Source: Deltaproteobacteria bacterium
GTDB lineage: Bacteria; Myxococcota; B64-G9
DNA: 64,000 nt
Assembly: GCA_019314375.1 (NCBI GenBank)
Contig: JAFCZJ010000019.1
Location: 1 to 64,000, forward strand
Direction: 5' to 3'
In this document: positions 35,967 to 44,133 of the stretch, one piece after another
Position numbering within the stretch: the stretch's first letter is position 1
Layout of the letters: every line of letters starts with the position of its first letter
Translations under genes and position numbers: made by a program
Notes under the pieces: model-generated
The model's input: the letters and a program-made list of their open reading frames with translations, nothing else
Told to the model about the DNA's origin: nothing
Database searches by the model: none

Positions 35967-36844
35967 CGCGCCATCCGCGCCGCACGGCGTTTGAAAAACA
36001 AAACCAAGGGGCGCACGTAATCTTTTTCGGTGGACAGTTCCACCGAGTCGATCTTCATCCGCTTGAACAGATGCCTGCGGGCCTCCCAGGATTGCTCCAC
36101 CTGCTCGGCCACCGCCTTGCGCACCCGTTTTGAAGATGTATCGAAAAGCATCACCTCGCCGGTCTCCGCGTCCTCAAAGGACGCAATTCCCATGTCCGGA
36201 AGGTATTTTTCCAGAGGATCGTGCAATACCAAGGGCACCAAATCATGCCGGCGGTGGGCCACTCGCAGGGCCTGCTCGTAACCCTGGGTCAAAAAATCCG
36301 AGATCAAGAACGTTACGCTCTTGCGTTTGGTCACCCGGGACAGAAACTCGAGACCCGCTGCAATGTCGGTTCCCCGATGCGCCGGGCGAAAGGCCAAAAC
36401 TTCGGAAACCACCCTGAGCACATGTTTGGCACCCTTCTTGGGTGGCACAAATCGCTCGACCCGGTCGGTGAAGATGATCAAGCCCACCCGGTCATTGTTC
36501 TTGATGGCCGAAAAAGCCAAAAGCCCGGAAATCTCCGCGGCCAGTTCCGCCTTGAAGCGTCCACGACTACCGAAGGCCTGAGACCCCGAAGCGTCCACCA
36601 GGAGCATGACGGTCAGTTCCCGCTCTTCGATGAACTGCTTGACGTAGAGGTCATTCATGCGAGCGGAGACGTTCCAGTCAATGACCCGGATGTCATCGCC
36701 CGGCTGATAGGGACGAACCTCGTCGAAGGCCATGCCGCGCCCCTTGAACACGGAATGGTACTGCCCGGCCACCACGTCGTTGACCGCCCGATTGGTGGTG
36801 ATCTCGATCTTGCGAATCTTTTTGATGAGTTCCTGTGTCAGCAT
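35963..36844 (-). CDS. DUF58 domain protein
   Basis: GRGMAFDEVRPYQPGDDIRVIDWNVSARMNDLYVKQFIEERELTVMLLVDASGSQAFG is the DUF58 signature, and VDASGS starts a degenerate vWA-type fold. The 293 residues carry no signal peptide or membrane helix, so it is cytoplasmic. In this operon type DUF58 proteins sit next to the MoxR ATPase and are proposed to be its adaptor. It lies 35 bp downstream of moxR. Confidence 0.9.
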   Translation of the reverse strand: MLTQELIKKIRKIEITTNRAVNDVVAGQYHSVFKGRGMAFDEVRPYQPGDDIRVIDWNVSARMNDLYVKQFIEERELTVMLLVDASGSQAFGSRGRFKAELAAEISGLLAFSAIKNNDRVGLIIFTDRVERFVPPKKGAKHVLRVVSEVLAFRPAHRGTDIAAGLEFLSRVTKRKSVTFLISDFLTQGYEQALRVAHRRHDLVPLVLHDPLEKYLPDMGIASFEDAETGEVMLFDTSSKRVRKAVAEQVEQSWEARRHLFKRMKIDSVELSTEKDYVRPLVLFFKRRAARMAR

Positions 36845-36879
36845 GGCTTAGTTTCGACAATCCCTCGCCTGACTCTGGC

Positions 36880-37869
36880 TCATGGAGACGCCAACTGGTC
36901 CAGAATCTGCTGGATGAGATCCTCGCTCGACAGCTCCTCGGCCTCCGCCTCATAGGTCAAGATGACCCGGTGCCTGAGGACGTCCATGGCCACCGCCTTG
37001 ACGTCCTCGGGCGTCACGTAGCCCCGATGGCGCAAGAAAGCGTGGGCCCGACTGGCCAAATTCAGGTAAATGGAGGCACGAGGGCTCGCCCCGTATTCGA
37101 TTTTGTCCGCCATATCGGCAAGCTTGTAATCCTCGGGGTCCCTGGTGGCGAAAACAATGTCCAAAATGTACTCGTTGATCAGCTTGTCTACGTAAATCTC
37201 GTGGACCAACGAGCGGGCCCGCCGAATGTCTTCCGTACTCACCACCTTGCTGGCGGTCGGGGGCTTAGGGCTCACCATGCGGCGCATGATCTCTCGCTCG
37301 TCGTCCTTCGTGGGATAGCCGACCTTGACCTTGAGCATGAAACGGTCCACCTGGGCCTCGGGCAAAGGATAGGTGCCTTCTTGCTCAATGGGATTTTGGG
37401 TGGCCAAAACAATGAAAGGATCGGGCAAGTCGTGGGTGGTGTCGCCCAGGGTCACTTGCCGCTCTTGCATACTCTCCAACAAGGCCGATTGCACCTTGGC
37501 CGGTGCCCGATTGATCTCATCAGCCAGCACAAAGTTGGTGAAAACGGGGCCCTTTTTGGCTGTGAACTCCCCGCTCCGCTGATTGTAAATCATGGTGCCC
37601 ACCAGGTCGGCGGGCAGCAGGTCCGGCGTAAACTGGATGCGCTTAAAATCGGCGTCCACCGAGTCTGCCAAGGTGCGAATGGCCAAGGTCTTGGCAAGCC
37701 CCGGCACACCCTCAAGGAGAACGTGACCGTTGCACAGGAGACCGAGCATGATGCGCTCCACCATGGTCTTTTGCCCCACGATGACCTTGCCCACCTCGGC
37801 GGTGAGCCGATCGACAAATGCGCTTTCTTGCTCGATTTTTTCGTTAATCGCCCGGATGTTTTCCTGCAT
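36880..37869 (-). CDS. moxR: MoxR family AAA+ ATPase
   Basis: ATG 37869 follows GGGAGGAAGAG and is preferred over an in-frame start at 37926. It has Walker A (LLEGVPGLAKTLA), Walker B (VLADEINRAP), sensor 1 (LATQNPIEQEGTYPLPEAQVDRF) and the C-terminal lid. MoxR ATPases are thought to act as chaperones that activate vWA partner proteins by metal insertion or remodelling. It is the first gene of a series of about 13 minus-strand genes reaching 24859. Confidence 0.92.
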   Translation of the reverse strand: MQENIRAINEKIEQESAFVDRLTAEVGKVIVGQKTMVERIMLGLLCNGHVLLEGVPGLAKTLAIRTLADSVDADFKRIQFTPDLLPADLVGTMIYNQRSGEFTAKKGPVFTNFVLADEINRAPAKVQSALLESMQERQVTLGDTTHDLPDPFIVLATQNPIEQEGTYPLPEAQVDRFMLKVKVGYPTKDDEREIMRRMVSPKPPTASKVVSTEDIRRARSLVHEIYVDKLINEYILDIVFATRDPEDYKLADMADKIEYGASPRASIYLNLASRAHAFLRHRGYVTPEDVKAVAMDVLRHRVILTYEAEAEELSSEDLIQQILDQLASP

Positions 37870-37960
37870 ATCTCTTCCTCCCTTATGCCCAGGCCATACC
37901 ACGCCCTGACTAGACCCTTCAACCATTAAGGTCTACGACCTATTCCAGGGAGAGTCGGGA

Positions 37961-37989
37961 TTGACAAGTTCTTCTGCTTGCCTTAAAAG
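37961..37989 (+). promoter_or_regulatory. Predicted sigma70 promoter for the DUF1844 operon
   Basis: TTGACA (37961-37966), a 17-bp spacer and TAAAAG (37984-37989, four of six) lie 40 bp before the next plus-strand start. The same short interval must also contain the moxR promoter on the other strand. Confidence 0.45.
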
Positions 37990-38029
37990 ATAATGGTTGC
38001 GGGGAATATCAACCCAAAGGAGATCACCC

Positions 38030-38233
38030 ATGCTGCTGAACGACGACATGAAATTGGACAAACGCATCATCGAGCGAAACATCCGCTCCGGCGTCGTGGG
38101 TCCCAAGGAGTTCAACAAGCACATCAAGAAGCTCAAGGATCTTTCCAGCGAAAGCGAGAAAATCGAAGCCGAACTCGAGCGCATTTCGCACCAGTTGCCG
38201 GCCAGCCCCGAGACGGATGAGGACGAATTGTGA
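38030..38233 (+). CDS. Small coiled-coil protein of unknown function
   Basis: ATG 38030 is preceded by AAAGGAG at good spacing. The 67 residues are charged and mostly helical (MKLDKRIIERNIRSGVVGPKEFNKHIKKLKDLSSESEKIEAELERI), with an acidic end. Small proteins of this kind often precede DUF1844 genes in deltaproteobacteria, as I recall. The stop overlaps the next start (GTGA), so the two are translationally coupled. Confidence 0.8.
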   Translation: MLLNDDMKLDKRIIERNIRSGVVGPKEFNKHIKKLKDLSSESEKIEAELERISHQLPASPETDEDEL

Positions 38234-38523
38234 GTGACGGAAACGAAAAAAGCCAACAAGCTTTTTCGTTCACCGCCTTCATTCTCTCCCTGTCCACGGC
38301 TGCCTTGCAGCAACTGGGGATTGGATGCTCTGGACCAGAAGAAAACTCGGAAGAAAAACCAGAAGAGCCAGAGGTCTGCTTGGCCATGGCCCAGCAGACC
38401 ATCGACATCCTTGCCATGCTTCAGGAAAAAACCAAGGGCAACCTCTCCGAACAAGAAAGCAAATTGCTCGGCAACATCCTGTATGACTTGCGCATGCGCT
38501 ATGTGAAGGCCTCCAATCCATAA
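38230..38523 (+). CDS. DUF1844 family protein
   Basis: GTG 38230 overlaps the preceding stop. The 97 residues show the DUF1844 pattern: FSFTAFILSLSTAALQQLG, then PEVCLAMAQQTIDILAMLQEKTKGNLSEQESKLLGNILYDLRMRYV. The family is conserved in deltaproteobacteria and its function is unknown. It is followed two bases later by the Deg-like gene. Confidence 0.85.
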   Translation: MSDGNEKSQQAFSFTAFILSLSTAALQQLGIGCSGPEENSEEKPEEPEVCLAMAQQTIDILAMLQEKTKGNLSEQESKLLGNILYDLRMRYVKASNP

Positions 38524-38524
38524 A

Positions 38525-39571
38525 GTGCCCAAAGGCCTGCCTGTCCTTTTATTTTTTTTGACGGTCCTGGTCGCCTGCCAAAAAGAAGCCCCACCGGCAA
38601 AACAAGCATCAAAACCCCCAGTCCCGGCTGCCCCTGCCCTCAATGATACAGGATCCAAGCTGCCGGCCTTCGACAAGCTCTATGTGCAGGCAAGCCCTTC
38701 GGTCGTCGACGTCCGGGCTTTCCAGCCCGTGCAGCGGCCTGGAAACCCCAGGGAGCAGTCCCGGGCCAGCTCCCTGGGCTCGGGCTTTGTGCTGGATCAA
38801 GCCGGCCTGGTCCTCACCTGCGCCAGCGTCGTGGAGGACGCAGCCCGCATCGAGCTGCAGCTACATAACGGACGACTGGTGCCCGCCTCGGTCTATGGCG
38901 TCGACCCTTTGAGCGACCTGGCTTTGCTGCGCATCGATCCAGCCGTCTGCCCGCCGGCCCTGAGCCCTGCCACACCGGGTAAACTTCGGCAGGGCGATTG
39001 GGTGGCCGCCTTCGGTTATCCCTTTGGATTGTCCCACTCCATCACCGCGGGCATGGTCAGCGCCATCCGATCGCCCCAGGCCATGGGCACACCTTTTGGC
39101 CGCATCCTCACCGACGCCGCCATCAACCCAGGCTATAACGGGGGTCCCCTCTTGGACCTGCAAGGTCACGTGGTCGGCATCAATCTGGTGCCGCCCGCTT
39201 CCGCCAGCCTGGGCCTGGCCCTTCCATGGGCCGACGTGGCCCACCGAATTCAAGCCATGATGGAAGGAAAGAGCCTGCCGCGTCCTTGGTTGGGTCTGGC
39301 CTGCCATCCGGTGGACGTGGATCTGGCTCGGGCATCCGGTCTGGCATCCAGCGAAGGTGCCCTGATAACCGCCGTGGCACCCAATTCACCAGCGGCGGAA
39401 GCCGGCCTAAAAAAGAAAGATATCGTTTTGGGCATAGCCGGGCAGCCCGTCGAGGATCCCCAGGCCCTGATCGATGCGATGAAACACCTGGCACCGGGTC
39501 AGGTCGTGACCCTTCGTTTCTGGCGAGATCGCAGGGAGCGAACCCTACAATTGACGATTTGTGCGCAATAA
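38525..39571 (+). CDS. Deg/HtrA-like PDZ lipoprotein, predicted pseudoprotease
   Basis: GTG 38525 starts a lipoprotein signal (MPKGLPVLLFFLTVLVAC, Cys18). A trypsin-like domain of the DegP type (SLGSGFVLDQAGLVLT, DPLSDLALLRI, FGYPFGLSHSITAGMVSA, DAAINPGYNGGPLLDLQGHVVGIN) is followed by one PDZ domain (GALITAVAPNSPAAEAGLKKKDIVLGIAGQPVEDPQALIDAM). Aligned to DegP, the catalytic His (in NNHVV) is Ser101 (CASVV) and the nucleophile (in GNSGG) is Asn205 (GYNGG); only Asp131 remains. It should bind substrates or peptides in the periplasm but not cleave them. Confidence 0.87.
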   Translation: MPKGLPVLLFFLTVLVACQKEAPPAKQASKPPVPAAPALNDTGSKLPAFDKLYVQASPSVVDVRAFQPVQRPGNPREQSRASSLGSGFVLDQAGLVLTCASVVEDAARIELQLHNGRLVPASVYGVDPLSDLALLRIDPAVCPPALSPATPGKLRQGDWVAAFGYPFGLSHSITAGMVSAIRSPQAMGTPFGRILTDAAINPGYNGGPLLDLQGHVVGINLVPPASASLGLALPWADVAHRIQAMMEGKSLPRPWLGLACHPVDVDLARASGLASSEGALITAVAPNSPAAEAGLKKKDIVLGIAGQPVEDPQALIDAMKHLAPGQVVTLRFWRDRRERTLQLTICAQ

Positions 39572-39582
39572 CCGCAGTACAC

Positions 39583-39603
39583 GGGCGGGGGTAAACCCCG
39601 CCC
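39583..39603. terminator. GC-rich hairpin between convergent genes
   Basis: GGGCGGGG and CCCCGCCC form a perfect 8-bp stem around a 5-nt loop, 12 bp after one stop and 4 bp from the other. There is no T-run on either side, so it is either a bidirectional attenuating hairpin or a dispersed palindromic repeat. Confidence 0.5.
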
Positions 39604-39606
39604 CTA

Positions 39607-42396
39607 CTATTTGTAATCGAAGCGGGCGGTGAAGAACCGCAGCTGAGGGGCCTCGAATACCATCTTCAAGCCCTTGATGCTTTCCCGTCGTTCCCAAACC
39701 CGACAAACCGCGTCGGCACAGACCTTCATGTGCTCACGGGAGTAAACACGCCTTGGGATGGTCAAGCGTACCAGTTCCAAAGGCGGTCGCTTGTTCTCGC
39801 CCGTTTTTTTGTCCCGACCCGCCGAAACGTTGCCTCGCTCCATGGCTCGCACGCCGCTCTCGACGTAGAGTTCCGATGCCAAAATTTGGGCCGGAAACTC
39901 ATCCTGATCCAAATGGGGCAAGAAGCGCTTGGCGTCTAAGAAGATGGCGTGGGAACCCGGCGGTTCGACAATGGGTACACCCGCGTCCAGCAGGAGCTTG
40001 CCCAAATACTGGGTCTGCTCGACCCGGGAACGAATGTAGTCGTCGTCGACCATCTCGTGGAGGCCACGGGCCAAGGCGGCCATATCGCGGCCGGCCATGC
40101 CGCCAGCGGTCAGGCTGCCCTCGAACAAAGGCAGCATCTCCTTGGCCTTTTCGTAGACCCATTCTTGATTGCAGGCGAAGAAAGACCCGATGTTGACCAG
40201 ATTGTCCTTCTTGGAGCTGATGGTGCAACCATCACTGTAACTCAAGAGTTCTTTCAATATCTCACGGATGGACTTGTCTTTGTACGCCGGATCCTTCTTC
40301 TGGATCATGTAGGCGTTCTCGGCGCAACGGGTGGCGTCGACCATGACCGGAATATCCAGCGGCTTGCAAAGCGCATACAAATCCCGGGCGTTTTCCATGG
40401 ACACGGGCTGGCCTCCGGCCATGTTCACCGCCGTCTCGTAAGAGACATAGGGGATATGATCCGCGCCTACTTTATCGATGAGCTTGCGCATCTTGTCCAA
40501 GTCCAGATTGCCCTTCCAGGGAAAGTCGCTCTCGGGCTTGTGCGCCTCATCCACGATCACGTCCACGAAGGTGCCGCCGGCCATCTCCTGATGCTCGCGC
40601 GTGGTGGTGAAATACATGTTGCCGGGCACGTAGTCGCCTTCCTTGATCATGACCTGGCTCAAGATGTGCTCACCGGCGCGGCCCTGATGCACGGGCATGA
40701 CATATTTGTAGCCCATGATGTCCTTGACGGCCTTTTCGAGCGTGGGCCAGTCCGCCGATCCGGCCGGCGACTCATCGCCGGTCATCATGTCGGCCCACTG
40801 CCTGGTGCTCATGGCCGAAGTACCCGAATCGGTAAGAAAGTCGATGTAGACGTCCTCTGAACGCATGAGGAAGGTGTTGTGACCCGCGTCCTCGACGGCC
40901 CTCACACGGTAATCCCGATCGGTCACCTTGATGGACTCGACCGCCTTGATGCGGAAAGGTTCGTAATCAAGCGCACCCGCCTGGGGATCGGTCGGCAAAT
41001 CCGCCATCAGACCCGCGGGGTCCACCGGCTCAAAACGAGCCGCGTACTGACCCATGTTGGGCGGCGCATAAGTCTGCTTCAAGCCGCGTATGGATTCGCG
41101 TTTCTCGTAAACAGCCACGACCGCGCGGGCGGCCGCCTCCAGCTGGGACATGAAGTAAACCCGGCGCGGCGGCTGCAAGGCCACCAACTCCAGCTTGGCT
41201 TCCATGGCCTCCGTGCTGCTGCCCACACGCTTCCGGGTCACCTGGCCGAACTCGGCCACCCGCACGCCGGCACCCAGATATATGGCGGCGGCGGCGGCCT
41301 GGGCGGGAAACTGCTCGATCGAAACCTTGGGCGCAAAGCGCAGCGCATCGATGAAGACGCCCGTGGCACCGTAAGGCTCCACGACCGGCAAACCCGCGTC
41401 CTTGAGGACATCGCCCAGACGCTTAATCTGCGCCCGGTGCCAGGCCAACATATCCGGGTTCATCATCTCGCTCAGCCCCAGGGCCACGGCTTCCATGTCG
41501 CGACCGGCCATGCCGCCATAGGTGTGCAGACCTTCGAAGACCACCACGTTGGATCGCGTGCCCACGTAGATATCCTCATGCGTCGTGGCCACGAAGCCGC
41601 CCACGCTTGCGAAGCAGCCCTCCTTGGCACTCATGGTGATCACGTCCACGGCTTGTCCGGCCTCAGCCACCAGGGACGACAGGCTCTTCTCGCCCAAACC
41701 CTCTTCGTGGGCCTGAACCATGGCGGCCCAGGGTGCCGACCGCGAAACGTCCAGCACCACTTTGCTCCCGAACTTGTGGACCAGTTGAGCCGCCTGCTTC
41801 AAATTATCCAAGGACATGGGCAAAGAGCCGAGGGCGTCGGGACAAAGAGACAAATTGACGAAGGCCACTTTGTCGCCATGCTCGTCCAAAACTCTTTCCA
41901 GTCGAGCCAAATCCACGTTGGCCCGGAAGACCTCGGTCGCGCATGGATCCGTGGCCACTTCCACGCCCACGTCCAGCACCTTGGCACCGCGCCGCTCGAA
42001 ATGCGCCCTGGCGGTCCCCGCCGGATTGTTGCTGGGCACCACCTGGTTTTCGCCCTGAATCATGACCAGGCCGATCAAGTGCACGGCCCCGCGACCCATG
42101 TGGGTGGGCACCATATGCTGGTGACCGAAAAGCTGCTGCACGGTTTTTTCCAACAGATAGAAGTTCCTGCTGCCGGCATAAGCCTCGTCACCCACCATCA
42201 GGGCGGCCCACTGCCGGTCGCTCATGGCGGAAGCGCCGTTGTCGCTAAGAAAATCCAGGGGCACGTCTTTGGACTGAAGCAAAAAAGGATTGTACTGAGC
42301 CTGGGCCAAAGCCTCGGACCTACGAGCCGCCTCCACCTTGGGCAAGGCTTCAATGATTTTGTTCTTGTAGGGCTCCGCTTTCGGCAAGTTGCTCAT
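39607..42396 (-). CDS. Tandem fusion of two tyrosine phenol-lyase/tryptophanase-like PLP domains, N-half inactive
   Basis: Both halves (about 1-458 and 475-929) align end to end with beta-eliminating lyases of the tyrosine phenol-lyase/tryptophanase family (usual length about 460). The C-half is strikingly TPL-like (GNMYFTTTREHQE, VDATRCAENAY, SSKKDNLVNIG, AMERGNVSAGRD, LVRLTIPRRVY, LRFFTARFDY) and keeps the PLP lysine (Lys730), Asp687, Arg690, Arg854 and Arg877. The N-half reads SAKEG where SAKKD is expected, so the PLP lysine is Glu259, and the carboxylate-binding Arg is Ala406. Conversely the catalytic Tyr (GDEAYAGS, Tyr73) is present only in the N-half; the C-half has Pro544. ATG 42396 is preceded by AAGGAGAATTGGGTT. 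Substrate not assigned. Confidence 0.9.
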   Translation of the reverse strand: MSNLPKAEPYKNKIIEALPKVEAARRSEALAQAQYNPFLLQSKDVPLDFLSDNGASAMSDRQWAALMVGDEAYAGSRNFYLLEKTVQQLFGHQHMVPTHMGRGAVHLIGLVMIQGENQVVPSNNPAGTARAHFERRGAKVLDVGVEVATDPCATEVFRANVDLARLERVLDEHGDKVAFVNLSLCPDALGSLPMSLDNLKQAAQLVHKFGSKVVLDVSRSAPWAAMVQAHEEGLGEKSLSSLVAEAGQAVDVITMSAKEGCFASVGGFVATTHEDIYVGTRSNVVVFEGLHTYGGMAGRDMEAVALGLSEMMNPDMLAWHRAQIKRLGDVLKDAGLPVVEPYGATGVFIDALRFAPKVSIEQFPAQAAAAAIYLGAGVRVAEFGQVTRKRVGSSTEAMEAKLELVALQPPRRVYFMSQLEAAARAVVAVYEKRESIRGLKQTYAPPNMGQYAARFEPVDPAGLMADLPTDPQAGALDYEPFRIKAVESIKVTDRDYRVRAVEDAGHNTFLMRSEDVYIDFLTDSGTSAMSTRQWADMMTGDESPAGSADWPTLEKAVKDIMGYKYVMPVHQGRAGEHILSQVMIKEGDYVPGNMYFTTTREHQEMAGGTFVDVIVDEAHKPESDFPWKGNLDLDKMRKLIDKVGADHIPYVSYETAVNMAGGQPVSMENARDLYALCKPLDIPVMVDATRCAENAYMIQKKDPAYKDKSIREILKELLSYSDGCTISSKKDNLVNIGSFFACNQEWVYEKAKEMLPLFEGSLTAGGMAGRDMAALARGLHEMVDDDYIRSRVEQTQYLGKLLLDAGVPIVEPPGSHAIFLDAKRFLPHLDQDEFPAQILASELYVESGVRAMERGNVSAGRDKKTGENKRPPLELVRLTIPRRVYSREHMKVCADAVCRVWERRESIKGLKMVFEAPQLRFFTARFDYK

Positions 42397-42682
42397 AACC
42401 CAATTCTCCTTAGTCTCCCCAGTTGATCTGCCCGGCCAACAAATCGCTTCGGCGACGACTTGTCAACACAAAGAGCCGATTATGGTGTCATCATGCCGCG
42501 ACGTCCCGCCTTCTGATCGGCAAGGCCCCGACTCAGATCGACGTGTACCAAATCGAAAATCTCAGGATGCTCAAAAATAAGTATCGAATCTGATGCAGCT
42601 CTTGAGCATGCTTATGCCCGATTGCGGGCTCGACAAATTGCATTTGTTGTCGTAACTTTCTTCTTGTTAAGGAGGGATCCAA

Positions 42683-42883
42683 ATGAAAAATTGGAAAACA
42701 TACAGTTGTATGATCCTGGCTCTGGGGCTTAGCCTAACCGGCTCTCCCGACCCCGATCCTGATCCTGATCCCGTTTTGACTTGCACCGAGGTCTTACCTG
42801 CAAGTATCGAGGCCGATCTGACCCTGGCCGAGGGATGCTATCTGGCCGAGCAAGGCCTGGATGTAAAAAAAAGACGCTTTTGA
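42683..42883 (+). CDS. Truncated small exported protein, probable remnant
   Basis: A strong AAGGAGGG precedes ATG 42683. The 66-residue product has a signal-like N-terminus (MKNWKTYSCMILALGLSLTGS), a DPDPDPDP repeat, and LTCTEVLPASIEADLTLAEGCYLAEQGLDVKK, which looks like the opening strands of a right-handed beta-helix surface protein. It ends abruptly after an eight-A run with KRRF and a stop. Either a slippage or deletion truncated a longer gene or it is a genuine micro-protein; the first is more likely. About 286 bp upstream hold no other feature I can support. Confidence 0.55.
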   Translation: MKNWKTYSCMILALGLSLTGSPDPDPDPDPVLTCTEVLPASIEADLTLAEGCYLAEQGLDVKKRRF

Positions 42884-42895
42884 GGAGAGTAGCTT

Positions 42896-43279
42896 GTGAT
42901 TAACTTTTTATGTGTCTGTCTTGGCAGTGCGGTGGGCGGCGGCTCCCGCTATCTGTTGTCATCCTGGGTGCTCAAGGTCTGCGGGACCGGATTTCCCTAT
43001 GGCACCCTGGCGGTTAACTTCATCGGTTCTGCCTTGCTGGCGGGCCTGATGCTGATCGGGGTTGAGACCACCGCCATGTCGCCCACGCTGCGCATCGCCT
43101 TGACCACCGGCGTCATGGGCGGATTCACCACCTACTCCACCTTCAGCTATGAGACTCTGAAGTACTTGCAGGACGGTGCCTGGGGGGTGGCCATCGGCAA
43201 CATCCTCCTGACCGTCTTTGCTTGTTTGTTGGCGGCCTGGCTTGGTTGGTCGGGTGCTAAGTGGCTGGTCGGCGTGTAA
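42896..43279 (+). CDS. crcB: Fluoride ion channel CrcB/FluC
   Basis: GTG 42896 follows GAGGAG. The 127 residues have four membrane helices and the family motifs GGGSRYLLS, YGTLAVNFIGSALLAG, and GVMGGFTTYSTFSYET with the Phe/Thr/Ser residues of the fluoride pore. It exports fluoride as a dual-topology dimer. No fluoride riboswitch could be recognised upstream; it follows the truncated small ORF by 12 bp. Confidence 0.92.
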   Translation: MINFLCVCLGSAVGGGSRYLLSSWVLKVCGTGFPYGTLAVNFIGSALLAGLMLIGVETTAMSPTLRIALTTGVMGGFTTYSTFSYETLKYLQDGAWGVAIGNILLTVFACLLAAWLGWSGAKWLVGV

Positions 43280-43301
43280 CGAAAGCCGCAGCTTCCATCG
43301 A

Positions 43302-43898
43302 CTATTTGTTGAGCTTTCCTTCTTGGCCCAGGGCCTTGGCGCGGATACGCAAGATGATTACGTACAGCCCCATGGGCAGGAGGGTCAGGTAAAAGCCCGG
43401 CCCCGAGACGAAGGCCCAGACCTCCCGGGATGAATGATAGGCCGTGTAAAGCACCGCGCCGATGTGGACCGCGGTGCATCCGCAGAGCAGACCCAGCATG
43501 GGCTTCATGCGATCCAGGGTCTGATCGGACAGGTTCATCTGGGGCATCATGCGCTCGAAGTAGCGCTTGCTGAAGCGGCGGGGGGCCACCAAGAGGCCGA
43601 AGAAGAGGGCCACCGCCAGGCCCTCGATGATGGCGGGTTTGACCTTGAAGAAGAGATCGTTGTCGAAGGCGATGGACACACCGCCCAAAGCGGCGATGAG
43701 ACCCACGTCCACGAGCACCAGCCACTCGATGCGGCGCTTGAGGTAGTAGATGAAGCCCATCTGTCCGGCTGCAAAGACGATGGCGCTGACGATGGAGATG
43801 CGCACGTCCTCGACAATGGAGTCCACCACGATGAAGACCAGCAGCGGCAAGAGCTGGGCGGCAAAGAGCAGCATAGGGTTGGCGGACTTCTTCTTCAT
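43302..43898 (-). CDS. Membrane protein, septation protein A (YciB/IspZ)-like
   Basis: The 198 residues have five to six membrane helices. The block LLVFIVVDSIVEDVRISIVSAIVFAAGQMGFIYYLKRRIEWLVLVDVGLIAALGGVSIAFDNDLFFKVKPAIIEGL resembles the core of intracellular septation protein A, in which FKxKPTI is conserved. Function of the family is uncertain (cell-envelope or division related). It is convergent with crcB and about 235 bp from the divergent clpB. Confidence 0.65.
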   Translation of the reverse strand: MKKKSANPMLLFAAQLLPLLVFIVVDSIVEDVRISIVSAIVFAAGQMGFIYYLKRRIEWLVLVDVGLIAALGGVSIAFDNDLFFKVKPAIIEGLAVALFFGLLVAPRRFSKRYFERMMPQMNLSDQTLDRMKPMLGLLCGCTAVHIGAVLYTAYHSSREVWAFVSGPGFYLTLLPMGLYVIILRIRAKALGQEGKLNK

Positions 43899-44133
43899 AT
43901 CAGGTCAGGCTTCGCGTTCAGTGCCAGTGGGCTTCCAGGCGGCGAAGGATAGCCATTTCAAAGCACTCTTTTTGCAATGTCTACGACTGACTTTGCCAGG
44001 CATCGAATCCAAGGTCAATTCTGCTTTCTGCTCATAGATCGGCTGGGGATCCAGAAACCCGCGAGTTGCTTGACAATCCCTTGATCCGTGAACAAGTTTC
44101 ACATGTTCGGGAGTGCACAAGGAGGCGGCGATC

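Noticed and set aside
42397-42682. A TnaC-like leader peptide or attenuator upstream of the PLP lyase fusion, and a fluoride riboswitch upstream of crcB
   Set aside because: No short Trp-containing ORF with a terminator was visible on the minus strand, and no fluoride riboswitch consensus on the plus strand.
44070-44133. TTGACA upstream of clpB, considered as a heat-shock or housekeeping promoter, and a CIRCE element
   Set aside because: No convincing -10 at 16-18 bp, no sigma32-type -10, and no TTAGCACTC inverted repeat.
43280-44133. tRNA or small RNA genes in the gaps around the septation-A-like gene
   Set aside because: No cloverleaf, CCA end or strong promoter-terminator pair could be seen here or in the other intergenic gaps.
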